Source: Robertkochia aurantiaca (GTDB lineage: Bacteria; Bacteroidota; Bacteroidia; Flavobacteriales; Flavobacteriaceae). From it: a stretch of DNA of 64,000 bases. Below, piece by piece: positions 45,608-54,622 of the stretch. The notes under the pieces are model-generated. The model was not told where the DNA came from and searched no databases. It saw nothing but the letters and a program-made list of their open reading frames with translations. The position numbers and the translations under genes are program-made. The stretch spans positions 186,001 through 250,000 of the forward strand of contig NZ_JAINZS010000001.1 in the NCBI RefSeq assembly GCF_020166495.1. The letters run 5' to 3'. Numbering within the stretch: the stretch's first letter is position 1; each line of letters opens with the position of its first letter.

Positions 45608-46717
45608 ATGAAAAAAATTGCTAGTATTCTTTCGCTGGTCACCCTGATTGCCTGTGGTAAGGCCGAGAAAGATCAATATACGGTAAGCGTGAACGTTTCA
45701 GGTATCGAAGACGGTAAGAAGGCTTATCTCCAGAAGATGGGCGAAAACAATCAGCCCGTGATGGTCGATACTCTGGAAGTTACCAACGAAAGTTTCACCT
45801 TCTCAGGAAAAGCGACTCAGCCTGAAATGCACCTGCTTTATATCGAAGGTGTTCAGGGAGGGCTGCCCTTTATCATTGAAGAAGGAAATATTGCAGTAAC
45901 GGCCTACAAAGACAGCATCAATATGTCTAAGATCGCCGGAACACCTTCAAATGAAGACCTGAGCAGTTTTATGGCCAACAACAGTTCAATCAGACAGAAG
46001 GTGTCAGATATTCGGGCTAAAGCCATGGAAGCACAAAGAGCTGGTGATACTGTAACGCTGAACGTTTTAAGCGAAACCTTCGCCGAAGTTCAGGAGGAAG
46101 CCAGAGAGTACGGAAATACTTTTGTTAAGGAGAATCCTGATTCTTATGTATCCCTGATACTTCTGCAACAGATCATTCAGCAAAAGAGTGCTGAAGCTGA
46201 AGAAATTCAAACTATGTATGAGGCCATCGATCCGGAGTTGAAGAAAACCACACTCGGACAACAGGTGGGAGAAACCATTGAAAATCTTTCGCGTCTTTCT
46301 GTAGGTGCAGAAGCACCCGATTTTTCCGGCCCTACACCTGATGGAGATACACTTTCTTTAAAGGCATCGCTTGGAAAGGTGACCATTCTTGATTTCTGGG
46401 CTGCCTGGTGTAAGCCATGCAGGGCAGAGAACCCGAACCTGGTTGCTTTGTATAAGGAATATCATGACAAAGGTCTGAACGTAGTCGGGGTTTCTCTTGA
46501 CCGTACCAAGGAGGCCTGGGAAAAAGCGATAGAAGAAGATCAACTTCCCTGGAACCACGTATCAAACCTGCAGTTCTGGCAGGATCCCATAGCCAGGCTT
46601 TACAATATCACATCCATTCCGGCTACCTTTATTCTTGATGAAGAAGGGCGAATCATTGCCAAAGATCTGAGAGGAGAAGCCTTGAATGCGAAGATAGAAG
46701 AACTGTTGGGTTCTTAA
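45608..46717 (+). CDS. TlpA-family thiol-disulfide oxidoreductase with DUF4369 domain
   Basis: 369 aa. Lipoprotein-like N-terminus (SLVTLIACGK). Residues about 25-120 are the DUF4369-type domain; about 225-369 form the AhpC/TSA/thioredoxin domain (VGAEAPDFSGPTPDGD, FWAAWCKPCRAENPNLV with active CKPC, and FILDEEGRII with SIPATF cis-Pro). It is tethered to a membrane and likely maintains thiols of periplasmic or outer-membrane proteins. A promoter-like TAACTTTG box lies upstream near 45577. A terminator follows. Confidence 0.92.
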   Translation: MKKIASILSLVTLIACGKAEKDQYTVSVNVSGIEDGKKAYLQKMGENNQPVMVDTLEVTNESFTFSGKATQPEMHLLYIEGVQGGLPFIIEEGNIAVTAYKDSINMSKIAGTPSNEDLSSFMANNSSIRQKVSDIRAKAMEAQRAGDTVTLNVLSETFAEVQEEAREYGNTFVKENPDSYVSLILLQQIIQQKSAEAEEIQTMYEAIDPELKKTTLGQQVGETIENLSRLSVGAEAPDFSGPTPDGDTLSLKASLGKVTILDFWAAWCKPCRAENPNLVALYKEYHDKGLNVVGVSLDRTKEAWEKAIEEDQLPWNHVSNLQFWQDPIARLYNITSIPATFILDEEGRIIAKDLRGEALNAKIEELLGS

Positions 46718-46735
46718 TCGTAACCATATAAGCGT

Positions 46736-46771
46736 AAAAAAAGCATCGGTTTTCCGATGCTTTTTTTTTTG
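46736..46771. terminator. Bidirectional terminator
   Basis: AAAAAAGCATCGG-TTT-CCGATGCTTTTTT: a stem with A run on the left and T run on the right, between the convergent TlpA-like and SIMPL genes, so it can serve both. Confidence 0.87.
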
Positions 46772-46775
46772 GCTT

Positions 46776-47462
46776 TTAGGAACTATACGAAAATATCACC
46801 TCGATCTCTGCTCTTACCTCCAGTTCTCCGGGTGCTATCGACTCTTCAGATTTCCCCATAGCATCAGCCGAAGAACGCATCATGGCTTCCTGCCTTATGA
46901 TAACGGGGGTACCATGATGAATTTCCTGAATATGAACAGGCTGCCCCAGCGTCAGACCGAATGATTCGGCATAGACTTCGGCTTTTTCCAATGCATTGTT
47001 CACAGCGGCCTTTCTGGCATTTCGTTGCAGTTCCTCCATTTTTGAACTCTCAAAACTCAACTGACTGATCTCATTCACACCATTTTCCAGCAGCACATCA
47101 TTGAGGCGAACATATGTTCTGAGATCTTTCAAATGCAGGCGAAACTGTTGCTCGGCGATATACTGATATTCTTTTTCATTGTAGTCATATTGCTTACGCA
47201 ATGCGACCCGGGTGGTGGCATAATCTTTTGCATCTATTCCGAGAGATTTGATTGCCGCTATGAGGTCGTTAGCCTGGGCATCGTTACTTTTCTTTACATT
47301 CCCGGGGTCTTTTCCGGATGTGATGATCGAAAAGCTCAGGCTGGCCTGGTCAGGTGCCGCTTTAATAGTAGCTTCCCCCCTAAGTTGTAATTTTCCCGGT
47401 TCCTGGGCAGCGACCGGCATGCACATTAAAAAGGAGATCAGCAAGAAATAGAATGGTTTCAT
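46776..47462 (-). CDS. SIMPL-domain (DUF541) secreted protein
   Basis: 228 aa. Signal peptide (FYFLLISFLMCMPVAAQ). SIMPL pattern: LQLRGEATIKAAPDQASLSFSIITSGKDP, NDLIAAIKSLGIDAKDYATTRVALRKQY, and NARKAAVNNALEKAEVYAESFGLTLGQPVHIQE, then the terminal VRAEIEVIFSY. Proteins of this group act in envelope stress or oxidative defence; the exact role is unknown. Confidence 0.9.
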   Translation of the reverse strand: MKPFYFLLISFLMCMPVAAQEPGKLQLRGEATIKAAPDQASLSFSIITSGKDPGNVKKSNDAQANDLIAAIKSLGIDAKDYATTRVALRKQYDYNEKEYQYIAEQQFRLHLKDLRTYVRLNDVLLENGVNEISQLSFESSKMEELQRNARKAAVNNALEKAEVYAESFGLTLGQPVHIQEIHHGTPVIIRQEAMMRSSADAMGKSEESIAPGELEVRAEIEVIFSYSS

Positions 47463-47515
47463 AAAAACAGGATTTTTAAGTTACAGGGAACATGAAGTCA
47501 AATCCTGTGCCAAAA

Positions 47516-48163
47516 TCAGATTTTACCTGTCTTTTCAAGTATGAAAAGTATTACGATCGGAATTGCCAATAATATCACCATCAATGGTTCTTCGGTAATC
47601 AGCGAGGGTCTGAAGAACAGGGTGGCGATATAACCGCCAACCGCGCCACCAAAATGAGCGGTATGACCAATATTCCCCAGGCGATTCTTCATTCCGTATA
47701 TTGAGTAAAGCAGGTACCCGATACCAAAGATATAGGCAGGAATAGGGATCGGAATAAAAAAGAACATGAGTTTCATTCCCGGCTGAAGAAGGATAGCTGC
47801 ATACAACACTCCCGTTACAGCACCGCTGGCGCCAACTGCGCTATAGTGGTATTCATCTTTATGAAAGAAAATAGCCAGCAGGCTGCCAAAAAGCAGGCTT
47901 ATGATGTAGATGAGAACAAATTTGGGATCACCAAAATTCCTGACAACTATCGGGGCAAAGAAGTAAAGGGTGATCATGTTGAAAAGCAGGTGGGTGAAAT
48001 CTACATGTAAAAAACCTGACGTAATTGTTCTGATCTGCTCTCCCCTTCTGATCGCTCCTATGTTGAACTTATAGCGTTCAAAAAAAGAAAAGTCGTTAAA
48101 TCCTTTAAGTGAGGCAATAACATTGGCAGCTATTATTATGATCGTAGCAATGCTTAAATTCAT
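47516..48163 (-). CDS. Rhomboid-family intramembrane serine protease
   Basis: 215 aa with about six membrane segments. Catalytic Ser in VGASGAVTGVLYA and catalytic His in HTAHFGGAVGGYIATL; the first-loop RxxxE-like stretch and HVDFTHLLFNMITLYFF (the conserved HxxxN-type helix 2) are present. Cleaves other membrane proteins in the bilayer. Divergent from the acyltransferase gene; shared promoter region at 48185-48202. Confidence 0.93.
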   Translation of the reverse strand: MNLSIATIIIIAANVIASLKGFNDFSFFERYKFNIGAIRRGEQIRTITSGFLHVDFTHLLFNMITLYFFAPIVVRNFGDPKFVLIYIISLLFGSLLAIFFHKDEYHYSAVGASGAVTGVLYAAILLQPGMKLMFFFIPIPIPAYIFGIGYLLYSIYGMKNRLGNIGHTAHFGGAVGGYIATLFFRPSLITEEPLMVILLAIPIVILFILEKTGKI

Positions 48164-48184
48164 GTTTGTTCAATGGTTTAGCCT

Positions 48185-48202
48185 CAAATATAGCTATATT
48201 TG
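48185..48202. promoter_or_regulatory. Palindromic pair of divergent -7 boxes
   Basis: CAAATATAGCTATATTTG is an 18-bp perfect palindrome formed by TATATTTG on each strand, between the rhomboid and acyltransferase genes. Each half is a Bacteroidota -7 box (TAnnTTTG). I cannot see clear -33 TTTG partners at 19 bp. Confidence 0.6.
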
Positions 48203-48218
48203 CCCAAAAAATTCAGGC

Positions 48219-49112
48219 ATGCAATTATTGGCTTATTTAGCGGTTTATCCCTTTATATGGTTTATCTCTATCTTACCTTTTCGCCTGCTGTATGCTCTTT
48301 CAGATTTTCTGTGCTTCCTTATATACAGGGTGATAGGTTACCGAACCAAGGTGGTCAGACGTAATCTTACCCTTACTTTCCCGGAAAAGACCGATGCTGA
48401 GATAAAAGAGATAGAAAAGCGATTCTATTCGCATATGTGCGATCTTTTCCTGGAAATGGTAAAAACCCTTACCATTTCTAAAAAAGAGATCAGCAAGCGA
48501 TTCACCTTTAAAAATATCGACCTTTTTAAACAGTATGAAGATCAGAACCGGAGCATTATGCTGATGGCGGGTCATTACGCGAGTTATGAGTGGTTGGTAT
48601 CCATGGCCAGCCAGATGAACCATGAAGGTTATGTGATCTATGCCCCCCTCTCAAATAAATATTTCGATAAACTGGTTCAGCGAATTCGAAAGAAGCATGG
48701 GGTACAGCTTGTTTCCCGCTATGACACTATGAAACTGATGAGAAAACATCAAAAGGAAGGTACGCTGGGGGTTTACGGTTTTGCCAATGATCAGTCACCA
48801 CAACCCCATAAGACGCATTATTGGCGTAAATTTCTTGGAATAACTGTACCGGTGCATACCAACGCAGAGCGTATCGCAAAAGATATGAACCTGGTAGTCA
48901 TGTTTATCGATATTCAAAAGGTGAAACGAGGATACTACCAGGCCACTTTCAAATTGATTACAGAGGCACCTGACCTTTACCCGGATTACGAGATCACCGA
49001 TATCTTTACCGAAATGCTGGAAGAACAGATCAGAGAAAAGCCGGAATACTACCTCTGGACTCATAATCGGTTCAAGCACAGCGATAAGGTTCCGGCCAAA
49101 TTCAAGTCTTAA
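48219..49112 (+). CDS. Lipid A acyltransferase (LpxL/LpxM-like)
   Basis: 297 aa from ATG 48219; the longer frame upstream would run into the promoter region and the rhomboid gene. Membrane segment at the N-terminus (LLAYLAVYPFIWFISILPFRLLY), then the acyltransferase motif AGHYASYEWL (His-x4-Glu), KLVQRIRKKHGVQLVSRYDTMKLMRKH and the later PVHTNAERIA. Adds an acyl chain to lipid A precursors at the inner membrane. Divergent from the rhomboid gene, convergent with glmM. Confidence 0.9.
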   Translation: MQLLAYLAVYPFIWFISILPFRLLYALSDFLCFLIYRVIGYRTKVVRRNLTLTFPEKTDAEIKEIEKRFYSHMCDLFLEMVKTLTISKKEISKRFTFKNIDLFKQYEDQNRSIMLMAGHYASYEWLVSMASQMNHEGYVIYAPLSNKYFDKLVQRIRKKHGVQLVSRYDTMKLMRKHQKEGTLGVYGFANDQSPQPHKTHYWRKFLGITVPVHTNAERIAKDMNLVVMFIDIQKVKRGYYQATFKLITEAPDLYPDYEITDIFTEMLEEQIREKPEYYLWTHNRFKHSDKVPAKFKS

Positions 49113-49114
49113 GA

Positions 49115-50506
49115 TCAGCCTTTGGCGGCAATCTCTTCGAGCTCCTTTATAAAACGATCAGCCAGCTCATCAGCTGCCTGCTGTGACTGAGCCTCCGTGT
49201 ATACCCTTATGATGGGTTCGGTATTTGATTTTCTCAGATGCACCCAATTTTCGGGAAAGTCGATCTTGACTCCGTCTATCGTAGTAATATCCTCGTCTTT
49301 ATACTTGTTTTTCAAACTCACCAGGATCGCATCCACGTCAAGTTCGGGTGTGAGCGTAACCTTTTTCTTGCTCATGTAATACGAAGGGTAACTTGCCCGT
49401 AATTCACTGACTTTGATCTTCTTCTCTGCCAGGTGCGTCAGAAACAAGGCTGTTCCAACCAGAGCATCCCTTCCATAGTGACTGTCGGGGTATATAATTC
49501 CGCCGTTTCCCTCACCTCCGATCACGGCCTGTACCTCTTTCATTTTGGCCACTACATTCACTTCTCCTACGGCTGCTGCGTGATAGGTACCTCCATGCTT
49601 CTCGGTAATATCTCTCAGAGCACGTGAAGAAGACAGGTTGGAAACCGTATTGCCAGGATTTTTGCCCAGGATATAATCTGCGCAGGCCACCAAAGTGTAT
49701 TCTTCTCCGAACATTTCCCCGTTCTCGCTGATAAATGCAAGGCGATCCACATCAGGATCAACTACGATACCAAGATCGGCCTTTTCAGCCGGTACTTTCT
49801 CCATGATCGCGGTAAGGTGTTCTTTTAAGGGCTCTGGATTATGCGGGAAGTTCCCGTCGGGGTTGCAGTACAGTTTGACAACTTCCACCCCTAATGCCTT
49901 CAGCAGGGCCGGAATAGCGATCCCTCCAGAAGAGTTCACCCCATCGACCACAATTTTAAAGCCCGCTTCCCTGATCAGATCGGCATTCACCCATTCAAGA
50001 TCCAATACTTCGTCAATGTGAATGTCGATATAAGCATCATTCTGATGTATCTCTCCCAGATCTTCTACCGGGGCAAAATCAAACTCTCCTGATTCGACCA
50101 GCTCAAGAATGCGTTCCCCCTGGGCGGCATTAAGAAATTCACCCTTTTCGTTCAGCAGTTTAAGAGCGTTCCACTGAACCGGGTTATGACTGGCAGTAAG
50201 AATAATTCCCCCGTCTGCTTTTTCCTGCGCAACAGCGATTTCCACCGTGGGAGTGGTCGAAAGACCGAGATCGGTTATATGAATGCCCATCCCGCTCAGG
50301 GTGGCAGACACCAATTGCTGTATCATGGGGCCCGAAGGCCTGGCATCTCGGCCAATAACAACGGTTAAATCATCCTTATCATGATATTCGCGGAGCCATT
50401 GACCATAGGCTGCAGCAAATTTAACGGCATCTGTGGGGGTCAGGTTCTCCCCTGCTTTTCCTCCGATGGTTCCCCGTATTCCGGAGATCGATTTTATTAA
50501 GGTCAT
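49115..50506 (-). CDS. glmM: Phosphoglucosamine mutase
   Basis: 463 aa, alpha-D-phosphohexomutase fold. Start SISGIRGTIGGKAGENLTP; phosphoserine loop TASHNPVQWNALKLL; Mg-binding GIVVDPDVDRLAFI (DxDxD-like); sugar-binding GGEGNGGIIYPD; phosphate-binding LRKSNTEPIIRVYTEA. Converts glucosamine-6-phosphate to glucosamine-1-phosphate for UDP-GlcNAc. Phosphomannomutase activity is an alternative within the family; the GEGNGG loop leans to GlmM. TATATTTG box at 50536-50529 on the minus strand. Confidence 0.92.
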   Translation of the reverse strand: MTLIKSISGIRGTIGGKAGENLTPTDAVKFAAAYGQWLREYHDKDDLTVVIGRDARPSGPMIQQLVSATLSGMGIHITDLGLSTTPTVEIAVAQEKADGGIILTASHNPVQWNALKLLNEKGEFLNAAQGERILELVESGEFDFAPVEDLGEIHQNDAYIDIHIDEVLDLEWVNADLIREAGFKIVVDGVNSSGGIAIPALLKALGVEVVKLYCNPDGNFPHNPEPLKEHLTAIMEKVPAEKADLGIVVDPDVDRLAFISENGEMFGEEYTLVACADYILGKNPGNTVSNLSSSRALRDITEKHGGTYHAAAVGEVNVVAKMKEVQAVIGGEGNGGIIYPDSHYGRDALVGTALFLTHLAEKKIKVSELRASYPSYYMSKKKVTLTPELDVDAILVSLKNKYKDEDITTIDGVKIDFPENWVHLRKSNTEPIIRVYTEAQSQQAADELADRFIKELEEIAAKG

Positions 50507-50528
50507 TCTGAGATTTTATGGTTCCCTG

Positions 50529-50564
50529 CAAATATACGAAGCTGAGAAACCTATCTTACGTTTG
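50529..50564. promoter_or_regulatory. Divergent -7 boxes between glmM and acpH-like genes
   Basis: TATATTTG on the minus strand (50536-50529) and TACGTTTG on the plus strand (50557-50564), both matching TAnnTTTG, separated by 20 bp. They would drive glmM leftward and the phosphodiesterase gene rightward. Confidence 0.55.
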
Positions 50565-50582
50565 ATTTTGTAAATTTCAGCG

Positions 50583-51167
50583 ATGAACTTTCTGGCCCAT
50601 ATCTATTTATCTGGTGATGACCCCGGAATTACCGTTGGTAATTTTATGGCAGACAGTATTCGTGGCAGAAAATATCTGAATTATCCGGAACCCATTAAAA
50701 ATGGGATTCTTCTGCACAGGGCGATAGATACATACACCGATAAGCATCACGTTTTCAGGCAAAGCACCAAAAGGCTGCACGCAAATTACAGTCATTACAG
50801 CGGTGTGATTGTTGATATATATTACGATCATTTCCTGGCTGCCAACTGGTCCCGTTACAGCGAGATCCCGCTTGAAGAATTTGCCGGCTCTTTCTACCGT
50901 TTGCTTCAGGAGTATGAAGACTGGCTAACGAGCCAGGCAAAAAGAATGATGCCATATATGATCGCCGATGACTGGCTGAGCAGTTATGCCCATCTTGAAG
51001 GAATCGAAAAGGTTTTTCAGGGTCTGAACCGGCGTACCGCCTATAAATCAGGCATGAATCATGCTACAGAAGATCTCAGAGCCCATTACGATTTGTTCGA
51101 GCAGGAATTCTTTGAATTTTTTGAAGACCTGCAGGCCTACAGTCAGGAATTCAGGAAAAACCTTTAA
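50583..51167 (+). CDS. Acyl carrier protein phosphodiesterase (AcpH-like)
   Basis: 194 aa. MNFLAHIYLSGDDPGITVGNFMADSIRG is the family opening (helix with the LAH motif and the NFxAD metal residues), followed by LLHRAIDTYTDKH and VIVDIYYDHFLAANW (HD-like Asp/His). It removes the 4'-phosphopantetheine arm from holo-ACP. Relevant to the window because of the ACP gene at 16746, although no linkage is implied. Confidence 0.88.
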   Translation: MNFLAHIYLSGDDPGITVGNFMADSIRGRKYLNYPEPIKNGILLHRAIDTYTDKHHVFRQSTKRLHANYSHYSGVIVDIYYDHFLAANWSRYSEIPLEEFAGSFYRLLQEYEDWLTSQAKRMMPYMIADDWLSSYAHLEGIEKVFQGLNRRTAYKSGMNHATEDLRAHYDLFEQEFFEFFEDLQAYSQEFRKNL

Positions 51168-51226
51168 GGCTTTTGAAAAGTTATTTATTTTAGAATTTCA
51201 TAATTAAGAATACTACTATCAGAAAT

Positions 51227-52915
51227 ATGAGAAAAATCGGAATCTATCTTCTCGCAGCCACCCTTATGGTAAGCGGCTGCCGCCGTGAAAAGGAAAAGAT
51301 TACAGGCCTGGTTGCAGAACAGGCGATGGTTGTGACGGCTCGTGAAGAAGCCTCGGCTATCGGTTTGAAAATGATTCAGAAGGGAGGAAATGCTTTTGAT
51401 GCCATGGCTGCTACAGAATTGGCTCTAGCTGTTGCCTATCCTTTCGCCGGAACCCTGGGTGGAGGTGGCTTTATGGTTTATCGCATGGCCGATGGAGAGA
51501 CCGGCGCTTTAGACTATAGGGAAAAGGCTCCTATGGCCGCCCACCGGGACATGTATCTCGATTCTCTGGGGAACGTGATCGATGGAATGAGTCGCACCGG
51601 TGCAACGGCAGCCGGAGTTCCTGGTGTTGTGGCCGGGGTGTTTGCTGCTCACGAAAAATTCGGAAGCCTGCCTATGTCTGTGATCATGGATGAAGTTATC
51701 GCCCTTGCCAAAAGAGGGGTGGTCGTAACAGAAAAACAGGAAAAAAGACTGGAGAATTACCGGGAGGAAATAATCGAAGTTAGCGGTGATACCGTGCTGT
51801 TCGCCCAAGCGTTCAAAGCAGGAGATACCATAAGATATGATGCACTGGCAAAAACTCTCTCTGTTATAAAGGAACAGGGTAAAGACGGTTTTTACCGGGG
51901 GGAAATTGCAGAAGAACTGGCTTCCTTTGTACAAAAAAACGGCGGCTTTATCACTGAAGAAGACCTGGCGGCCTATGAGGCTGTGTGGCGCGACCCGGTG
52001 AGCTTTCAGTATAAGAACCTGAAAGTGATATCCATGCCTCCTCCAAGCAGCGGAGGTATTACACTGGGGCAGATTATGGGAATGATTGAACCCTACGAGT
52101 TATCTGAAATGGGACATAATGAACCCGAAAGCATACAACTGATCGTTGAGGCCGAGCGAAGGGCTTACGCCGACAGGAATCATTACCTGGGCGACCCTGA
52201 TTTTGTGACCATACCCAGGGAGGAACTGTTGAATAAAAACTACCTCAAAGACCGAATGGCCGGCTTCAGCCTGGAACGGGCAACGCCTTCCGAAGAAATA
52301 GAAGAAGGGAAGATCATGTTTGCTGAAAGCATGGAAACCACCCATTATTCGATCGTTGACAATCAGGGAAATGCGGTTTCTGTAACGACCACCCTTAACG
52401 GGGCCTATGGATCAAAGCTTTACCATGATGACCTGGGGATTTTTCTTAATAATGAAATGGATGATTTCAGCTCAAAGCCCGGAGTGCCGAATATGTTCGG
52501 ACTCATTGGAGGCGAGGCCAACAGCATAGCCCCGGGAAAGCGAATGCTAAGCAGCATGACACCTACCATAGTTGAAAAAGACGATGATTTATTCATGGTG
52601 GTGGGATCACCGGGAGGTTCTACCATCATTACCACTGTCTTACAGGTAATCCTGAATGTCTATGAGTACGAAATGGGAATGCAGGAGGCAGTGAACCAGC
52701 CGAGATTTCACCACCAGTGGCTGCCTGATGTCGTGCTGTTCGAACCTGACAGTTTCGAACCTGAAACCTTAAGAACCCTTGAAAAACGGGGGTATCATAT
52801 TAATGAAGATCGCTCACCCATTCTGGGAAAAGTGAATGCCATACTCGCCCTGCCCGACAACAGGCTTGAGGGAGGTGCTGATCCGCGTGGCGATGATAAA
52901 GCCGCAGGCTATTAA
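51227..52915 (+). CDS. ggt: Gamma-glutamyltransferase, lipoprotein-type
   Basis: 562 aa. Lipoprotein signal (LAATLMVSGCRREKE). Autoprocessing nucleophile Thr371 in METTHYSIVD, with NAVSVTTTLNGAYGS following. GGGGFMVYRMADG, DYREKAPMAAH and the glycine-rich VVGSPGGSTIITTVLQVILN (substrate loop) complete the family pattern. Hydrolyses or transfers the gamma-glutamyl group of glutathione and related peptides outside the cytoplasm. First of three same-strand genes with 9-bp and -4-bp spacing. Confidence 0.94.
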   Translation: MRKIGIYLLAATLMVSGCRREKEKITGLVAEQAMVVTAREEASAIGLKMIQKGGNAFDAMAATELALAVAYPFAGTLGGGGFMVYRMADGETGALDYREKAPMAAHRDMYLDSLGNVIDGMSRTGATAAGVPGVVAGVFAAHEKFGSLPMSVIMDEVIALAKRGVVVTEKQEKRLENYREEIIEVSGDTVLFAQAFKAGDTIRYDALAKTLSVIKEQGKDGFYRGEIAEELASFVQKNGGFITEEDLAAYEAVWRDPVSFQYKNLKVISMPPPSSGGITLGQIMGMIEPYELSEMGHNEPESIQLIVEAERRAYADRNHYLGDPDFVTIPREELLNKNYLKDRMAGFSLERATPSEEIEEGKIMFAESMETTHYSIVDNQGNAVSVTTTLNGAYGSKLYHDDLGIFLNNEMDDFSSKPGVPNMFGLIGGEANSIAPGKRMLSSMTPTIVEKDDDLFMVVGSPGGSTIITTVLQVILNVYEYEMGMQEAVNQPRFHHQWLPDVVLFEPDSFEPETLRTLEKRGYHINEDRSPILGKVNAILALPDNRLEGGADPRGDDKAAGY

Positions 52916-52924
52916 CAATTGTCT

Positions 52925-53641
52925 ATGAAAATTCTAAAAAAGATCGGAGTCGTACTCCTTCTGGTGCTCTTTGCAATGATCATTGGTTTCGTCATTTATA
53001 ATGAACCCCTGCCGGAAGGAACCGAATCAGACCAGGCTGAAGTACTGGCACAGCGAATGTTACGCACACTCAATCATACCAACTATGAGAAAACCGGTAC
53101 ACTTACCTGGTCTTTCCCGGGAGGGCACCACTACAGATGGGATAAAACCCGGCAGCAGGCAGAGGTGGCCTGGGATGATAACCGGGTGATCCTGAACCTG
53201 AACAATTACGACAAAAGTGAAGTTTATCAGAATGAGGTTCGAATCTATACCGAGCCCAGAGAGGAACTCATAGAAACCGCGGTTTCCTATTTTAATAACG
53301 ATTCTTTCTGGGTAGTGGCTCCTTTTAAGATCTATGATAAAGGGGTGGTGAGAAAGTATGTGACTCTTGATGACCCAGAGCTGGAAGGTTTATTGGTTAC
53401 CTATACCACCGGGGGAAATACCCCGGGAGATTCGTATCTATGGATGATCGATCAAAACGGATTCCCGGTGGCTTATAAAATGTGGGTTCAGATCATACCC
53501 CTGGGCGGCCTTAAAGCCAGCTGGGATGATTGGAAGCTTATGGAGTCGGGAATATATCTCCCTCAATCACATAAGATAGGCCCCTTTTCCCTGAAGATAG
53601 ATAACCTGAAAGCCTTTCCTGAAGAAAAGAATCGTTCATGA
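52925..53641 (+). CDS. Membrane-anchored protein of unknown function
   Basis: 238 aa from ATG 52925. One membrane segment (KKIGVVLLLVLFAMIIGFVIYNEP), then an extracytoplasmic domain with GTLTWSFPGGHHYRWDKTRQQAEVAWDDNRVILNLN, FNNDSFWVVAPFKIYDKG and GNTPGDSYLWMIDQNGFPVAYKMWVQ. Trp- and Tyr-rich beta strands suggest a beta-sandwich. No family recognised. Begins 9 bp after ggt and shares an ATGA overlap with the ATP-grasp gene, so it belongs to one transcript. Confidence 0.7.
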   Translation: MKILKKIGVVLLLVLFAMIIGFVIYNEPLPEGTESDQAEVLAQRMLRTLNHTNYEKTGTLTWSFPGGHHYRWDKTRQQAEVAWDDNRVILNLNNYDKSEVYQNEVRIYTEPREELIETAVSYFNNDSFWVVAPFKIYDKGVVRKYVTLDDPELEGLLVTYTTGGNTPGDSYLWMIDQNGFPVAYKMWVQIIPLGGLKASWDDWKLMESGIYLPQSHKIGPFSLKIDNLKAFPEEKNRS

Positions 53642-54543
53642 ATCAGGGTGCCTGCACTTATGACGTGGTTATTCTCACAGATGATCGCTATGTCAATCCT
53701 GCCGAACTAAATGCGTACACCAACAACGTTCTGAAAGAAGACATGCTGGTGCAACAGGCCCTGGAGGCAAAAGGGTTGAAGGTGAGCAGAAAATCTTGGA
53801 GCGACCCTAATTTTAACTGGAACTCAGCCGGTAAATGCCTATTCAGATCGACCTGGGATTATTTTGAACGCTTCGATGAATTCAGTACCTGGCTGAAAAA
53901 GGTAAACGGGCAAACCGAATTATGCAATCCTGAACATATCATACGATGGAATCTTGACAAACACTATTTGAGAGACTTGGAAGGCAAGGGTATACGCATC
54001 GCTCCCACCCTCTTTCTGGAGCGTGGCAGAAAGGAAGGCATCAAGGATTTGATGCTTGCTGCCGGATGGGAAAAATGCGTGTTAAAGCCATGTATTTCAG
54101 GTGCCGGCAGACATACGTATCTCATAACGGAAGAAACAGCCTCAAATTATGATACCCTACTGCATTCGCTGCTGAAAAATGAATCCATGATGTTACAGGA
54201 ATTTCAGCATCAGGTGGTCAGGCAGGGTGAAATATCCATTATAATTATCGATGGAAAGGTGACTCACGCAGTGCTTAAAAAGGCACGGCCCGGGGAGTTT
54301 CGCGTTCAGGATGATTTTGGGGGCACTGTCACCCTTTATGAACCTACTAAGCAAGAGATCGATTTTGCTCTGAAGGTAATGGAAGCTGTTGATCAGCCGC
54401 TTCTTTATGCACGGGTTGATATATTCAGGGATAACACAGGAGAACCGGCACTGGCAGAACTGGAATTGATCGAACCCGAACTGTGGTTCAGGCTTCATCC
54501 CGGGGCTGCAGAGACGCTGGCGATGGGAATCGACAAATTTTAA
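53638..54543 (+). CDS. ATP-grasp ligase-like protein
   Basis: 301 aa. The fold is visible: YDVVILTDDRYVNPAELN Rossmann-like start, FRSTWDYFERFDEFSTWL pre-ATP-grasp linker, KCVLKPCISGAGRHTYLI (ATP-binding Lys and glycine loop), LQEFQHQVVRQGEISIIIIDGKVTHAVLKK (second Lys region), ARVDIFRDN and LAELELIEPELWFRLHP (metal Glu/Asn). RimK/glutathione-synthetase-like. The substrate is unknown; adjacency to ggt suggests a gamma-glutamyl or peptide metabolite, which is inference. Confidence 0.85.
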   Translation: MNQGACTYDVVILTDDRYVNPAELNAYTNNVLKEDMLVQQALEAKGLKVSRKSWSDPNFNWNSAGKCLFRSTWDYFERFDEFSTWLKKVNGQTELCNPEHIIRWNLDKHYLRDLEGKGIRIAPTLFLERGRKEGIKDLMLAAGWEKCVLKPCISGAGRHTYLITEETASNYDTLLHSLLKNESMMLQEFQHQVVRQGEISIIIIDGKVTHAVLKKARPGEFRVQDDFGGTVTLYEPTKQEIDFALKVMEAVDQPLLYARVDIFRDNTGEPALAELELIEPELWFRLHPGAAETLAMGIDKF

Positions 54544-54622
54544 TGTTTGATTAACAGGCTGGTCTCTTACCTCCTTTCTGATTTAAACAGCAATATCGTA
54601 ACTTCGCAGTTTTCAGATTGCT

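Noticed and set aside
48123-48218. Longer start for the lipid A acyltransferase overlapping the rhomboid gene
   Set aside because: It spans the divergent promoter and lacks family resemblance before ATG 48219.
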